Shown: piece after piece, positions 1 through 11,495 of the stretch
How the letters are laid out: every line of letters starts with the position of its first letter
Numbering within the stretch: the first letter of the stretch is position 1
From: Ricinus communis
Lineage: Eukaryota > Streptophyta > Magnoliopsida > Malpighiales > Euphorbiaceae
Length of the DNA stretch: 64,000 nucleotides
Reading direction: 5' to 3'
Assembly (NCBI RefSeq): GCF_019578655.1
Contig: NC_063258.1
Span: 16,434,802 to 16,498,801, forward strand
Made by a program: the position numbers and the translations under genes
The notes under the pieces: generated by a model
Database searches by the model: none
Told to the model about the DNA's origin: nothing
Seen by the model: only the letters and a program-made list of their open reading frames with translations

Positions 1-784
1 TAAGACTGTAGTCTACATGGACCATTTAGCACTCAGGTACTTGTTTAGCAAGAATGATGGAAAGCCTAGACTTATTCATTGGATTCTATTATTGCAGGAG
101 TTTGACATTAAGATTAGGGATAAGAAAGGTGCTGAGAACTTAGTGGCGGACCACCTTTCTAGGCTAAAAACCCGGCTTTGGAGGCGCTTGATGAAAATGC
201 GATTGATGACAATTTTTCGATTGAGTTCTTATGCTCAGTTCAGATTAATTCTGATATCCTTTAGTTTTCTGATTTTGGAAACTATCTAGTTGCTAAAGCC
301 CTTCCAAAGGGTATGACATTTCAGCAAAAGAAGAAATTCTTTTCTGAATTGAGATACTACATTTGGGAGGACCCTTTCTTGTTCAGAGTTTGTGCAGATT
401 AGGTTATTCGGCGATGTGTACATGGGGAGGAAATCCTTCAGATTTTGAGGCATTGCCATGAAGGACCAACGGGAGGTCATCACGTTATGAATCACATAGC
501 CAGAAAGGTGCTAGACTCTGAATTCTACTGGCTGATGATCTTTAGGGATGCTAGAGCATTTGTTTAGGTTTGTGATGCATGCCAAAGATAACATCTCTAC
601 TGGTGATGAGATGCCCCAAACAAGCATTCAAGCTGTTGAGATTTTTGATGTTTGCGGCATCGAATTCATAGGACCTTTCCCTTCCTCTTATGGTAATAAA
701 TACATCTTGGTTGCCGTTGAGTACTTTTCTAAGTGGGCCGAAGCACAAGCTTTTGCCATTGATGATGTCAGGGTAGTTACAAGA
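1..784 (+). pseudogene. Athila-type Ty3/gypsy pol fragment (A0): RNase H end and integrase start
   Basis: Fragment of a retrotransposon polymerase. Positions 17-165 encode the end of RNase H ([11 protein letters not shown], then VADHLSRL), closely matching the minus-strand Athila copy at 18521-19588. A frameshift near 165-170 breaks the frame. The zinc-binding start of integrase follows at about 440-575 (HCHEGPTGGHH, then CDACQR), with stops near 400 and 565. The first part of the integrase core follows ([22 protein letters not shown]), holding the first catalytic Asp. Homology stops abruptly at 784, where the LTR of the next element begins, so the second Asp and the Glu are missing. The gene enters from beyond the left edge of the window. 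Family assignment is confident; the copy is dead. Confidence 0.85.
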
Positions 785-2525
785 TGTAATGCCCACCTAA
801 TGCATTTGCATTTATTTTTATAACATGCATATCATATAGATATGAGAAATGCATGAGATATGTATGGTATTAATGCTAATGTTAAATAGAAGAAGATTAT
901 AAATGTTATAATTAAGTCCATAATAACAATTAGAAAGTTAAGGGATTGAATTGATTAATGAAAAAAATAAAGGGGCTAATTAAACCTAAAAGAAAATTAA
1001 TATGATAGAAAAGAGGAAGAAGAAAGAAAAGGTGGTAGTTCTTCTTCCTTCTTCTTCTTTCTTTCTTCTTCTTCTTCTTCTTAAAAAAAAAAGAAAACTA
1101 AATTTTCAAGTGGAATTTAAAGGTTTAGAATCCATTTTAGATCTTAATCTTCATCTACAAAGGCTTTAGATGTTTATTTAGGAAGTAATTTTAATATTTT
1201 GTTGAATTGAGTTAGGGTTTAGAAGACATAGAATTCGAGTTCTAAAGACCTAGTTTTTCAGTCTTATTGTTTTGATCATATCTTGAGCTAGGAAGCTTTA
1301 AATCGAGTGTTCTTTGATGACAAAGAAACTGTGAAGAGTTATCTAAAAGAATACATTTTATTGTTCAGTTTCTATCTTTGGTTTGAGTAAGGTGGATTCT
1401 TTTGTAGGGATATTTCTCTATACAACTCCAATTGAAACAAAATTAGCTTTAAATTATATTAGAACATAAGGTTAATGATCTGGAAAGTTTCATCATGAAA
1501 TTTATTGTATAAAAGTTTTGGTGGATTTTTAAATTCACCCTATTAATTCTATCATAGTTGGCAGCCACACATATGTAGATAGTTTGGTTATATTATCATG
1601 CTAGATGAAATTCTATTAACTTTGGGTGTTTAAAAAGATAAGTGAATTATGATCTATTTTAGCTAAACAAATTTGGAATGAGGGTGACACCCAAGTAAGC
1701 TCAAGCAAAAGGAAGGGAGCATCAAAGGTAAGTGAATAACTTACTGTTCTATGTGAATATAACACAAAATAAATAATTATAATTTATTTGTTTACTTGAT
1801 TGATTAAGGGAAATGTATATAATATATAAATAGATGTTAATTTTTATTTATGGTGATTTTTAATTATAGTATTGATGGGTGATTGTTTTCGAAATGAGAT
1901 TGTATATATGAATGTTGATTGGTGAATTAAGGTGTCTTGTTATAATGTGAACAGTATATTTGATTTAGCCATATCTTGAGTTTTATAACTCCAAATGAAG
2001 TGCTACTTATTGCTACAGAAAATTTGAGAGGTAATATACAAATATATAGAAATATAGGAAGCTTGATTTTGCGGTTTTGATGGTCAATCTGGATCATACT
2101 TTCTATTGCTTAATTTTATTGACAGCTTGACCATGGTGGATTATTTTTTATGCTTATCTTTCTATACACATCCAATTGATGTAAAATTAGTTTCAAATCA
2201 ATCTAGACTTATAATATTATTTATATGGAGAATATAATTTTGGAATTCCTAATGTGGGATGTTTGGTGTATTTTTTAATGCACATTATTAAATTTGCCAT
2301 GTTGAAATATGGTATGTTTTTGGTATATCATAGGTATATTATGGTTTCTTATATATAATGGAGATGTTAGTTATTTAAATGGAATGGTATATGATATATA
2401 TAAATATAAGAATTATGGTTGGATGATCGTAAGGACGCAATGCTACTTGTGAATAAGGCAAGGCTGTGTGTGATATGGAATTCCGCATAAGATTATGGTT
2501 GGTACGTAGCGTATGGGGATCCATG

Positions 2526-2577
<52 letters not shown>

Positions 2578-3128
2578 GGAATTAAATTATAATTCACAAG
2601 TTCATTATTGTCCTAAAGAAAATACTATGACAATGTTTATATATATACAATATAAAGTCATAATTAAATATCGAATGATTTGATGCTTGATAATACTACA
2701 TATTTGATTGTATTAATTTTCATAGGAAATTATGTTATTCTTTGGCTGTGTTGCAAGCTCACTCCTCTGCATTATTTCTTTTTCAGGATTAGAAGAATTA
2801 TAATTAGTTTTGATGAAACATTTTGCATCTGTCGCACTAGCATTGTGTCAGGTAGGTCAGCAGGAGGTCGCCCTCAGTTTTTCTTGGACGTGATATGTCT
2901 AGTGGATTTTATTATCATGTATAAAACTGGAGCATTTTATGTGTATATATAAAAAAAGAGTGTATACTATTTGATGTTGTGTGCTTTTTAGCGTGTGATA
3001 TGTATGACTCATATAAATAGTTTTGTTATACATATTAATTTGTGAGTTAAAAGTTAGTAGTTAAGGAACATATTATGTATCAGTCTTTTGGATACAATGT
3101 ATGCCTGACATCCTTTACAGGTATCACA
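785..3128 (+). repeat. 5' LTR of B1
   Basis: Starts TGTAATGCCC exactly where the A0 integrase frame ends, and finishes ATCACA five bases before the primer site. Length about 2.34 kb, typical of plant chromoviruses. It is AT-rich, with a TTC-rich tract at 1039-1082 and a 46-base (AT)n run at 2529-2574. The right end is uncertain by a few bases because the 3' LTR is not in the window. Short ORFs inside are not supported as genes. Confidence 0.75.
2529..2574. repeat. (AT)23 microsatellite
   Basis: Uninterrupted AT dinucleotide run of about 46 bases inside the B1 LTR. Confidence 0.95.
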
Positions 3129-3133
3129 TTTAG

Positions 3134-3145
3134 TGGTATCAGAGC
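3134..3145 (+). other. Primer-binding site of B1 (tRNA-Met type)
   Basis: TGGTATCAGAGC, complementary to the 3' end of plant initiator tRNA-Met, the usual primer site of plant chromoviruses. It lies five bases after the proposed LTR end and about 120 bases before the gag start. Confidence 0.9.
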
Positions 3146-3263
3146 ACGGCTTAAAATTCATTGGGATAGAATTGTAAAAGCATTTAAAAGCATGAATGCA
3201 TATACATGTTAGGGATGCATATGAATGTAAGAATTAAAAATAAGTGTTTGTATTTCTAATAGG

Positions 3264-4403
3264 ATGAGTAGAGAGGGGCCAACCGAGAATCCTACTAACC
3301 TAAGTGAGTCTGAGTCTGTGCATGGAGTTGAGCATATAAATGCATCACCACAACTAGCTCAGGAATTGCCACTAGTAATGCAGTATTTTCTTGATTCTTT
3401 GCAGCAAATAGTTAATCGGGTAGCCACTCAGCCAATCCAACAACTAATAATGCAACCAGTGGCAGAAGTTAAAGAAACAGAGGCTAAAGATAGAACTTAC
3501 AATAGGCTGAGAAAACAAGGAGCTACAGAATTTGAGGGGATCATTGATCCTGAGATAGTAGAAGAATGGTTACGGGAGACAGACAGGGTGCTGGAAAGGC
3601 TAGATTGCACACCAGAGTAAAAGCTGAAATATGTTGTATCTTTGTTGAGAAGATCAACTTTAGATTGGTGGGATATGATTCCAGGAAGTAAAAATAGACC
3701 TATGACCTTCACTTGGGATGACTTCCTTAGGGAATTTGCAAATAAATACACACCACCAATGTATAGAGATCGAAAGAAAATGGAGTTTTTGAGCTTGGAA
3801 TAGGGGTACATGACAGTATCAGAATATGAAATGCAATTCTCTCGATTATTAAAATATGCGTTTGAAGAAGTGGCTACAGAGGATGCAAAACAAAGACGGT
3901 TTGAAAAAGGATTGAGAATGGATATTTGGGAAAAGATTTCCTTGAAGCCACCAAGTTACAGTACTTTATTAGAGGCTGCATTGAGGGTAGAAGAATGTTT
4001 GATTGAGAAAGATGCAATGACAGCTAAGAAAAGAAAGATGATAAATGAATATGGTGGTTCAGAAAGGAAAGGAAGAGTCACTTCTTTTAGAGGTTCTAGG
4101 TCTCAAAGGAGTAGATACTATGGGAGAGGGGTTAGTCAGCAAAATATGAGTAAGTCCTACGGTGATCTACGGGTAGAGGCGGACAAGTGGTTCTGACGGA
4201 GTAGGGTAGAGAGTAAGAGAGGTGAGGGAGGTGTTTCAGTTAGTCGAGGATATAGTTCACCATGTGCTAGATGTAATAGGTTTCACAGTGGAGAGTGTTG
4301 GGGACCAAGGCAGATACTTTGTTTTTACTGTGGTAAGCCAGGGCATATAGCCAGAGATTGTTGGAGTAAAAATCGAGCTAATGAAAGTCAAGTTTCAAGA
4401 TAG
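3264..4403 (+). pseudogene. B1 gag with CCHC zinc knuckle, broken by stops
   Basis: Capsid/nucleocapsid polyprotein. The ATG at 3264 is the first after the primer site. One frame holds an acidic N-terminus, the retrotransposon gag core (DWWDMIPG, then FSRLLKYAFEEV), a basic Arg/Gly-rich stretch and the zinc knuckle CFYCGKPGHIARDC near 4318-4360. Stops at 3618 (TAA), 3801 (TAG), 4194 (TGA) and 4401 (TAG) interrupt an otherwise continuous frame. They fall where related proteins have Gln, Gln, Arg and probably Gln. Pseudogene with clear family identity. Confidence 0.85.
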
Positions 4404-4421
4404 AGCAGCATAGGTGAAAAT

Positions 4422-4938
4422 ATGACTCAGGGAGGAATAAGTAGAGGAAGAGGTATAGGAATGGGACAAGGAGGTTCTAACATGGTACAGGCTGGACAGA
4501 TAGGCCAACCTCAGCAATCACTGCCCCAAGCTAGAGTGTATATAGTGATAAGACAGGAAGCACCTTTTGCAACTGATGTTGTGACTGGTAAAATCTCTAT
4601 TTATGGTTTTGATGCTTATACGTTAATTGATCAAGGATCAACATCTTCATTCATTTCATATGAATTTGCATTGAAAAACCACAACAATATAGAAATGTTG
4701 GGGTATAACATTTGTGTATCAATGCCTGCTGGGGGTGTAATTGTACATAAGATTGTCAAAACTTGTCCTGTGATCATAAATGGGAACACACTATATGCAG
4801 ATCTAGTAGTTATAAAACTTAAGGAATTTGATGTTATTTTAGGAATGGATTAGCTATCTAAGAATCATGCTATAGTAGATTGTCACACAAAAGAAGTGGT
4901 TATTGAGACCTCAGAACATAGAAAAATAGTTTTTGTAG
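4422..4938 (+). pseudogene. B1 aspartic protease
   Basis: Retropepsin-like domain. The active-site motif is LIDQGSTSSFIS, with the catalytic Asp kept and Gln between Asp and Gly. It is followed by SMPAGG and ends FDVILGMD, the usual end of this domain. A TAG at 4851 replaces the Trp normally found after GMD. The same frame continues to about 4960, where it shifts by one into the RT linker. It is in frame with gag, as expected for a single gag-pol polyprotein. Confidence 0.85.
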
Positions 4939-5754
4939 GTGAAAGAAATATTTTTTCAACTTGTTTATTCGACTACTGTTGCTTTCCATTTAATCAAAAA
5001 GGGTTGTGATGCTTATTTGGCTAATGTGGTAAATGTATCCAAAGTTAGTCCAAGAGTAATGAATATTCCAGTAGTGAAGGAATTTGTAGATGTATTTCTA
5101 GAAGAACTACCGGGTCTACCTCCACATCGAGAGATAGACTTTAAGATAGAAACTATACCTAGAGAAGCACCAATATCAATTGCACCATAAAGCATGGCAC
5201 CCTTGGAGTTGAAAGAATTAAAGAAGCAACTGGAAGAATTATTAGAAAAGGGGTTCATTAGACCGAGTACGTCACCCTAGGGAGCTCTAATATTGTTTGT
5301 AAAGAAAAAGGATGGCAGTTTAAGATTGTGTATTGATTACAGGCAGTTAAATCGTTTTACCATAAAGAACAAATATCCTTTGCCACAGATTGATGACTTA
5401 TTAGACCGGTTAAAAGAAGCAACTGTATTCTCCAAGATTGATTTAAGGTTTGGATATTCGCAATTGAGAATTGCAGAGGCACACATACCAAAGACTGCAT
5501 TTAGAAGCCGATATGGGCATTATGAAATTATTGTGATGCCATTTGGACTAACAATTGCACCTGCTGCTTTTATATCTTTAATGAACAAAATATTACAGAG
5601 GTATCTAGATCATTTTATCATTGTGTTTATCGATGATATATTGATTTATTCTAAAACTCAAGAACAGCATGAGGAACATTTGAGAATAGTGTTGCAGATT
5701 TTGAGAGAAAAGCAGCTTTATGCAAAATTTAATAAATGTGAGTTCTGGCTATAA
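4939..5754 (+). pseudogene. B1 reverse transcriptase
   Basis: RNA-dependent DNA polymerase. It runs through the linker ELPGLPPHREIDF, then [37 protein letters not shown] and the catalytic FIDDILIYS, a variant of the YxDD box with both Asp kept. Stops at 5188 (TAA, at a Tyr), 5278 (TAG, at a Trp) and 5752 (TAA, at a Gln) break it. The stretch 5293-5754 is open for 153 codons and contains the whole palm domain. Confidence 0.9.
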
Positions 5755-5766
5755 GAGATTGCATTC

Positions 5767-6415
5767 TTGGGGCATATTGTTTTCGAAAATGGTGTACAAC
5801 TTGATTCTTCGAAGATTGTAGCCGTAAAGGAGTGGGAATCCCCTAAAAATGTATTAGAGGTACAAAGTTTTCTAGGATTAGCTCGATATTATAGGAGATT
5901 TGTTGAAGGATTTTCAATCATTGCTAAACCATTAACAAACTTGCTGAAGAAGAATGTCATATTTAAATGGGATGCTAAATGTGAGAAAAGTTATGAAGAA
6001 TTGAAGAAAAGACTTATTTCTGCACCGGTTCTAACCTTACCATCAGGAAATGGTGGATATGTAATTTTTACAGATGCACCACAATAGGGATTGGGGTGTA
6101 TGTTAATGCAAAATGGAAAAGTCATTGCTTATGCTTCTCGACAATTAAGGAGTCATGAACTGAATTATCTGACTCATGATCTAGAATTGGCAGCAATTGT
6201 GCATGCTCTAATAATTTGGAGGCATTATTTGTATGGAGAAACATTTCAGATTTTCACTGACCATAAAAATCTAAAATATATCCCAACACAAAAGAGTTAA
6301 ACTTAAGACAAAGAAGGTGGATGGAGTTGTTAAAGGATTATGATTGTACTATAGATTACCATCCGGGAAAAGCCAACAAAGTTGTTGATGCTTTGAGTAG
6401 GAAAACCATTGAGAA
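5767..6415 (+). pseudogene. B1 RT connection and RNase H
   Basis: Begins with the thumb/connection motif SFLGLARYYRRFVEGFS, followed by an RNase H domain that degrades RNA in RNA:DNA hybrids. Acidic motifs are FTDAP (with a TAG at 6085 just after), [11 protein letters not shown] and [10 protein letters not shown] one-base loss near 6295 shifts the frame. The tail [18 protein letters not shown] and DALSRK, typical of plant gypsy RNase H, is in the next frame from 6321. Confidence 0.9.
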
Positions 6416-6419
6416 AAGT

Positions 6420-7112
6420 GCTGGAATGACTTGTCATGCAGTACAGTCATTGGTAGAGCTTAGAACATTGCATGTAGAAATTGCACTTCGGGATGATATA
6501 CTTCTTACAAGTATGCATGTCAAGCCTTTATTAGACAGTAAAATTCAAGAAAGGCGGATAAGTGATCCATATTTAAGAAAAATGAAGGATAAAGTGCAAC
6601 AAGGAATGAATGAACAGTTTACGTTGAGACACGATGGGATGTTGTTGATTAATGGACGTATTTATGTTCCAAATATAAGAGAATTAAAAGAAGAAATTCT
6701 AAATGAAGCCCATTATGCACCATACGCAATGCATCCAGGAAGCACTAAAATGTACAAGGATTTACAATCTTTTTATTGGTGGCCTACAATGAAGAAAGAT
6801 ACAGCTGAATGTGTAGCAAAATGTTTGACATGTCAACAAGTAAAAGCTGAACATCAGGCACTAGCTGGTAAGCTTCATCCATTGTCTATTCCAGAGTGGA
6901 AATGGGAAACAATAATGATGGATTTTGTTCTAGGATTGCCTCGAACCTTCAGGAAGCATGATACCATATGGGTAATTGTTGATCGACTTATAAAATCAGC
7001 TCATTTTCTACCTGTGCAACAAAGTTATTCACTAGATAAATTGGCAGGAATATATGTGTCAGAAATTGTAAGATTACATGGAGTGCCAACATCAATTGTG
7101 TCAGACAGAGAC
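6420..7112 (+). pseudogene. B1 integrase, N-terminal two thirds
   Basis: Integrase joins element cDNA to host DNA. Visible are the zinc-binding domain (HYAPYAMHPGS, then [11 protein letters not shown]) and the start of the catalytic core, with the first Asp in IMMDFVLGLP and the second in IVSDRD. The frame is open from 6321 for 265 codons. It is cut after SDRD, so the catalytic Glu, the C-terminal domain and any chromodomain are absent. The junction shares AGAC with the adjoining Athila LTR end, which suggests end joining. Confidence 0.9.
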
Positions 7113-7197
7113 AAGTGATTCTAGCATAAAATGGGATAATCATGCATAAAAATGTAAACAATTGGGCATGAAAACATGTGTAGTATGATGCCTATCA
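7109..7197 (-). repeat. Truncated Athila 3' LTR of A1
   Basis: On the minus strand it begins TGATAGGCATCATAC. It matches the end of the solo LTR at 43274-44682 almost base for base, which fixes the LTR start. Only 89 bases remain before the B1 integrase. Confidence 0.8.
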
Positions 7198-7236
7198 AAT
7201 CACACTTCACTTAAGCTTTTGCTTGTGCTCAAGCAA
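7198..7236 (-). promoter_or_regulatory. Polypurine tract with adjoining hairpin (A1)
   Basis: On the minus strand the purine-rich AAGTGAAGTG lies just before the LTR start (five bases, TGATT, intervene). Upstream of it is a hairpin at 7219-7236 with a 7-bp stem (TTGCTTG/CAAGCAA) and 4-base loop. The same arrangement is at 13368-13407 in A2. The polypurine tract primes plus-strand cDNA synthesis. Confidence 0.7.
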
Positions 7237-8797
7237 TCAACAATTCACTCCTCAAACAAATACCAAATAACTCGATCAAATACTTCGCAGAAAGTTAGCT
7301 CAAAACAAATCTCAAAACTCCATAATGAATTTCCACAAAATCCCCAACTCACTAAATCCTTAAGAGAGAGAACAAAACTAATAAAACTACTAAAATTAAA
7401 ATGATAAACCATTCAAACTGAGAAATTGAGAAACATGCCTCACAAGATGTCACTCGAAAACACATAAGTGTATATTAGTGAAAGAGGATCGCCAAGCTCT
7501 CAATGCAAAAATACAGAAAAACGTGCTTACCATAAGCTTGCTTATAGATCCAATCTCTACTACTGTTAAATAATCAATAATCATGATCAAAGGGTCTTGA
7601 GCCAGGTTGTAATGGGGTTAAGGTAGGCTACGGAGAAATATGGAAAGTAGGCTAAAAGTTGCTGGAAAATTATGCAGGTAATGCAAGAAAATAGCCAAGG
7701 ATCAAATGTTGTACCAAAAATGAACACTAAGTTGCTCCAACAATAAGATGATGCTTGAAACGAACTAAGGGAATGCTAAATTCTCTCTTTCTTCTTTTTT
7801 TCTTTTTTTTGATATATACTATGTATATATATTACAGCAGCTTATGTAGGAGCTGCTGTGGTTATTGACATAAGCAATAAGAATGATATCCAATTTTGGA
7901 TTGAAGGGAGCATCTATGAAAAATCTAGCAGCTTAGTGATTATATATAAAAAGAATGCAATTTGATCCAAAATGAAATGCAGCATAAACTTATATAATTT
8001 CCAGCAACAACGGTAGAAAGAATGGTAAAATGAATGGAAGTGATAGAGTGAGTGTCAAAGGTGAATCACAATGAAATTGTGTAAATCCTAAGTGCCTAAA
8101 TCATCTCATGACTATCAAAAATTCATGTAATCTCAAAAGGAATCACAAAGCAAGTTCTAAAAATAAAGATTCTGTGCAATGCTCACTAAACAACAAGAAA
8201 AGGAGCATAAAAAAAAATAATGATGCCCAATTTGGCTCAAAACCTCACCATTTGAGTGGGTCAAAATTGCATGAATTCTCAAATCAAAGTTTAAATAATC
8301 AATCATAATAGCAAGGAGAAATATTAATAGTGTTATATTTCTCAGATAAAGTAAAATGGAAAAAATTGAGGAAAAACACCCGTTTTACCTGGCTCGAGTG
8401 AAATTAAGAGATTCGTTCATTTCTTTCTTCCAACAAGATTCGATAAAAGTTATAAGGGTATCTATTCAAAAGAGGAAAATTATTAACTACTTGATTGAAA
8501 CAAAACTTAAGATAATAACAAACTAAGGTGCCTACCCCACATTTAAGTATAACACTGTCCACAGTGTTAGAAAGATTAAAATTGGGTAAGCATATGACTC
8601 GCACATCATAGTTATTGAAGATCATGTATAGTTTTCAGGTTGGGAAGCATAGTGTTTTGCTAAAATAACTTAACATAACATAAACAAATGAAAGGAAATA
8701 ACATAAAATTCAGCATACAAAAACAAGAAAATAAAATAAAATAAAGAAAATAAAAAGAAAAAGGAAAAAGAAAAGTTGCACAATTTCTTTTTCTCTG
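7237..8797 (-). other. Non-coding spacer between post-pol ORF and polypurine tract (A1)
   Basis: About 1.5 kb with no supported gene. It aligns in patches with the same regions of A2 and A3 (for example the GATTGAAGGGAGCATCTA block near 7903 and 22018). It holds an 18-base hairpin at 8551-8568 (AACACTG/CAGTGTT, loop TCCA), next to a CCCCACATTTAA block that repeats the polypurine-tract sequence. Confidence 0.7.
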
Positions 8798-10315
8798 CTA
8801 GGAGTCTGCTGATGGTGTATCGTCACTGCTTGGACCTGCTTGAAGATGAGGAACAGAGGGCTGTGTTGGATCGAGGTCCGTGAAGCAGCCTGTTAGATCG
8901 AACTCCATCTCATAGATGAGTCGTTGATTTTATGCTCTAGCGTCCATCAACTTTTTCATTTGCTCCCTTAGGAAGTCCGTCTGGGTAGCCTGCCTCTCCA
9001 ACTCGTTCATAAGCTGCTGAAGCACGGTGTTCATTCCGCCAAGTCAGGCTCTAGTCTCCTTTGAAATCAAGACAACTAAGTATAGCAGTCATTGTAGATT
9101 GTAGACTCAATCTATTCGATCAGCGAAAGCACTAATCTGAGCATTCAATGTCCCTGCAGAATAAAAGGATGAGGCTCCAGATGGAGGCATAAACACTCTA
9201 GCTGGGTTGGAGATCCTAACATCCGAGATCCCAGCCAACGGATCTTGGGCTCCTCTAGTCGCTACCTCTCTAGCCTCCCTGACTATGGTGTTCACAAGCC
9301 AGTACTCTATATCATGTGGGTGTCTAGTAGCCATGATCATCTGCATGTTGATCATCTGTCTGATCCGTAGTGGTGTCATGTCACTAATAATTGAAAGCTC
9401 TGACAGACAATCATCCAATACGTCCAGTCTCTTGGCTAACCTAGTCATGTACGGGCCAAAACAACAATGCATCTTCTTCTGGGCGTCTACTATAAATGAT
9501 CGGACTTGACGATCCAATAAATATCCCAAGTCCAACTTCTTCTGATGTTGCATAGCCCAGAGGATGAAGACATCGGTCTGTGTCACTGCTCCAAAACTAT
9601 CTCCTCTGCTTGTAATGGTGTAGGCTAATAAGGTATGGAGATATCAGATATGATTCGGAAGGCTAGATGCCTTAGACCTGATTGGGTAGTAGGTCTCCGG
9701 CCTAAGTACTAATGAGTCCCACATGGTGTCGTAAGATATTGGGTGAATGTAGAGGCATCCCTGATACTCCTCCCCCGAGATCTCCTGTTCAGTCCATAAT
9801 CCCAAATGCATGCCGAATTGCAGGACGGACATTGAGAACTCCCTTCCCCCAAGTCTGAAATAAACTGCATAAGGCTGATGCTAGTTTGTGATCTGTTGCT
9901 GCAGGAAGAAGGTGCTGAGGAACTCAATTGTAAGCTCACGGTAGGTTGGTTTAATGATATCAAAGAATCGCAAATACAGTAGAATCTCGAACAGAGTGCG
10001 CACATCCTGAACCAATCCCACTCTTTCCAAGTATGTGAAGTCGATGCAACGATCCGCCCTCACTTGCTTCCACCTTATGACTTGGAACCGACTCTCATTT
10101 TCTGCATTAGGGAATGTCCAAAGTGGATGACGACCAAGTTCAGGTGGGTTCACGTGAGGTGCCTTCGAGCCTGGTTGTTGCTTCGCGGCTGGCCGGCTCG
10201 TGTTGGTTGGTGCTGGTTCTGGTGCAGTGGAGGAAGATGTTCCTTCGCCACGCGATCGCTTGTTGGTAGGAACTCGTTTTGGCTGCTTCCTACAGGATTG
10301 ATCGCGGTCTGCCAT
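8798..10315 (-). pseudogene. Athila ORF1-type post-pol ORF of A1 (env position)
   Basis: About 505 codons in a single minus-strand frame from ATG 10315 to TAG 8798, interrupted by about six stops (near 9881, 9644, 9107, 9091, 9043 and 8934). It has a basic, Ser/Thr/Pro-rich N-terminus (KQPKRVPTNKRSRGEG), then YRELTIEFLSTFFL and FGMHLGLWT, which resemble the Athila ORF1 family. The C-terminus looks coiled-coil (LQQLMNELERQATQ). It sits between pol and the 3' LTR, where plant retrovirus-like elements carry an env-like gene. No signal peptide or clear membrane segment is visible, so an envelope role is not supported. The start is chosen by the splice acceptor 5 nt upstream, shared with four other copies. 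Confidence 0.75.
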
Positions 10316-10320
10316 ATTAC

Positions 10321-10398
10321 CTGATGCAATGAATCATTAGTTATTCGTATAAGAAATGGAGTTAATAAAAAATCCTACCGAAAATTGGACAGCATAAT
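10321..10398 (-). promoter_or_regulatory. Putative 3' splice acceptor and TTATGCTG motif (A1)
   Basis: Minus-strand TTGCATCAG ends exactly 5 nt before the ORF start, with a branch-point-like CTAATGA upstream. ATTATGCTG lies at 10390-10398. Both recur at the same place in A2-A5. Confidence 0.6.
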
Positions 10399-11495
10399 GG
10401 CTATGATTTGACTAACATAAAACTTTAGTCTTAACGAAAGATTAAAGCCTCAATCTCCTGCATAAACTAACTAACCGATACATTCCAAACTACTTTATTG
10501 TGCACCAACTAACACAAAAACACTTATTCATAATGGAATGCCATAACAAACTTTATTTATGCAAACTCCACACTTATCAATTTGATAATCAACTTCACAG
10601 TAATCATAACAACTATTATAGATTAAATCTAATTGTGGTCATCTTAAAGCAGTGCAACAACATAAAATTACCAAAACATACTAGCATGTTCTAAATAAAG
10701 TATATGCATAAAAGAACAACTAAATTAAGAACAAACAAAAGAAAAAAAAAAGGGAGAGCCTTTCTTGGAATTGCCGAGAAAAGTAGGGAGGATGAGAGAA
10801 TTAGAAGAAAACCACACCTTGGAGCTTTAGAAAAGGGGTGGCAAAACATTTTTGGAGGCCTTCTTTTTATATGCGCGGGGTCAGCACATGCAAGTGCACA
10901 GCCATGCCGATCAGCACGGCCTGGACTAAGCCCGTGCTGAGCCCTTATGCTTCGATTGTTCTCCAATTTGGCATGGGCAGGGGCACGGCCGTGCCCATCA
11001 GCATGACCTGGTGTTGCCGCCCGTGATGCCTTTGGAAGCTGTGCTGAATGGCCGAAATTCCCCAAGTCTTCATGTGTCTTTCATCACGAGCTTGACTTAA
11101 GCCGTGCTGATGGGCACGGCCTGGTGCTGCAGCCCGTGATGGCCACAGAAACCATGGTGAATGGGAGGTTTCCGGAGTTTCCTTTGCCATCTAGAGTCGC
11201 CGAGCTTCCTACCTTGATGTGTGCTTTAACACTCTAAGATATGTTAGTCGTCCAAATTGCGTATGAGCGTCTAGTAGGTTAACTTCTGCAAAACTCAAGA
11301 ATAACACATTCCAAGCAGCATCTAGTAAAAAGGTTCAATAAACTAAAATCGTCTCAAAATAAAACAAACTAAAATTAAACTAAGATATCAAACTAGAGAA
11401 GTAAATAAATAATAAAAGATGTCCAAAGAAAAACTCTAAATGCATAATTAGATTCAGGAATGCCTCCCGAAGGCACTTCTTTTTGTTTGAGTCGT
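10399..11495 (-). other. Leader of A1 post-pol ORF with GC-rich palindromes and end-of-pol signature
   Basis: Non-coding. An A-rich part (10399-10800) is followed by a GC-rich island (about 10860-11160) of imperfect inverted GCACGG/CCGTGC repeats, including a perfect 16-base palindrome GGGCACGGCCGTGCCC at 10981-10996. At its far end (about 11463-11500) lies AAAAAGAAGTGCCTTC with a nearby GTCCAGCTAGACGACTC. This signature marks the end of pol in A2 and is retained in A4 and A5. Confidence 0.65.

Larger units (their letters stand above)
785..7112 (+). mobile_element. Truncated chromovirus-like Ty3/gypsy retrotransposon (B1)
   Basis: Plus-strand LTR retrotransposon inserted in the integrase of A0. 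In order it holds a 5' LTR, a tRNA-Met-like primer site, gag with a zinc knuckle, aspartic protease, reverse transcriptase, RNase H and integrase. It ends at 7109-7112 inside the integrase, where it meets a minus-strand Athila LTR end, so the integrase C-terminus, any chromodomain and the 3' LTR are missing. The proteins match those of B2 (chromodomain-bearing, 24857-37960) closely, which is why a chromovirus clade is suggested. The reading frame carries about nine in-frame stops and two frameshifts. Confidence 0.9.

Noticed and set aside
2680..2952. 90-codon ORF in the B1 LTR
   Set aside because: Inside an AT-rich LTR with no homology; chance ORF.
8798..10315. Calling the post-pol ORF a true envelope gene
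   Set aside because: Position fits, but no signal peptide, membrane span or fusion peptide is visible; only an Athila ORF1-type label is supported.
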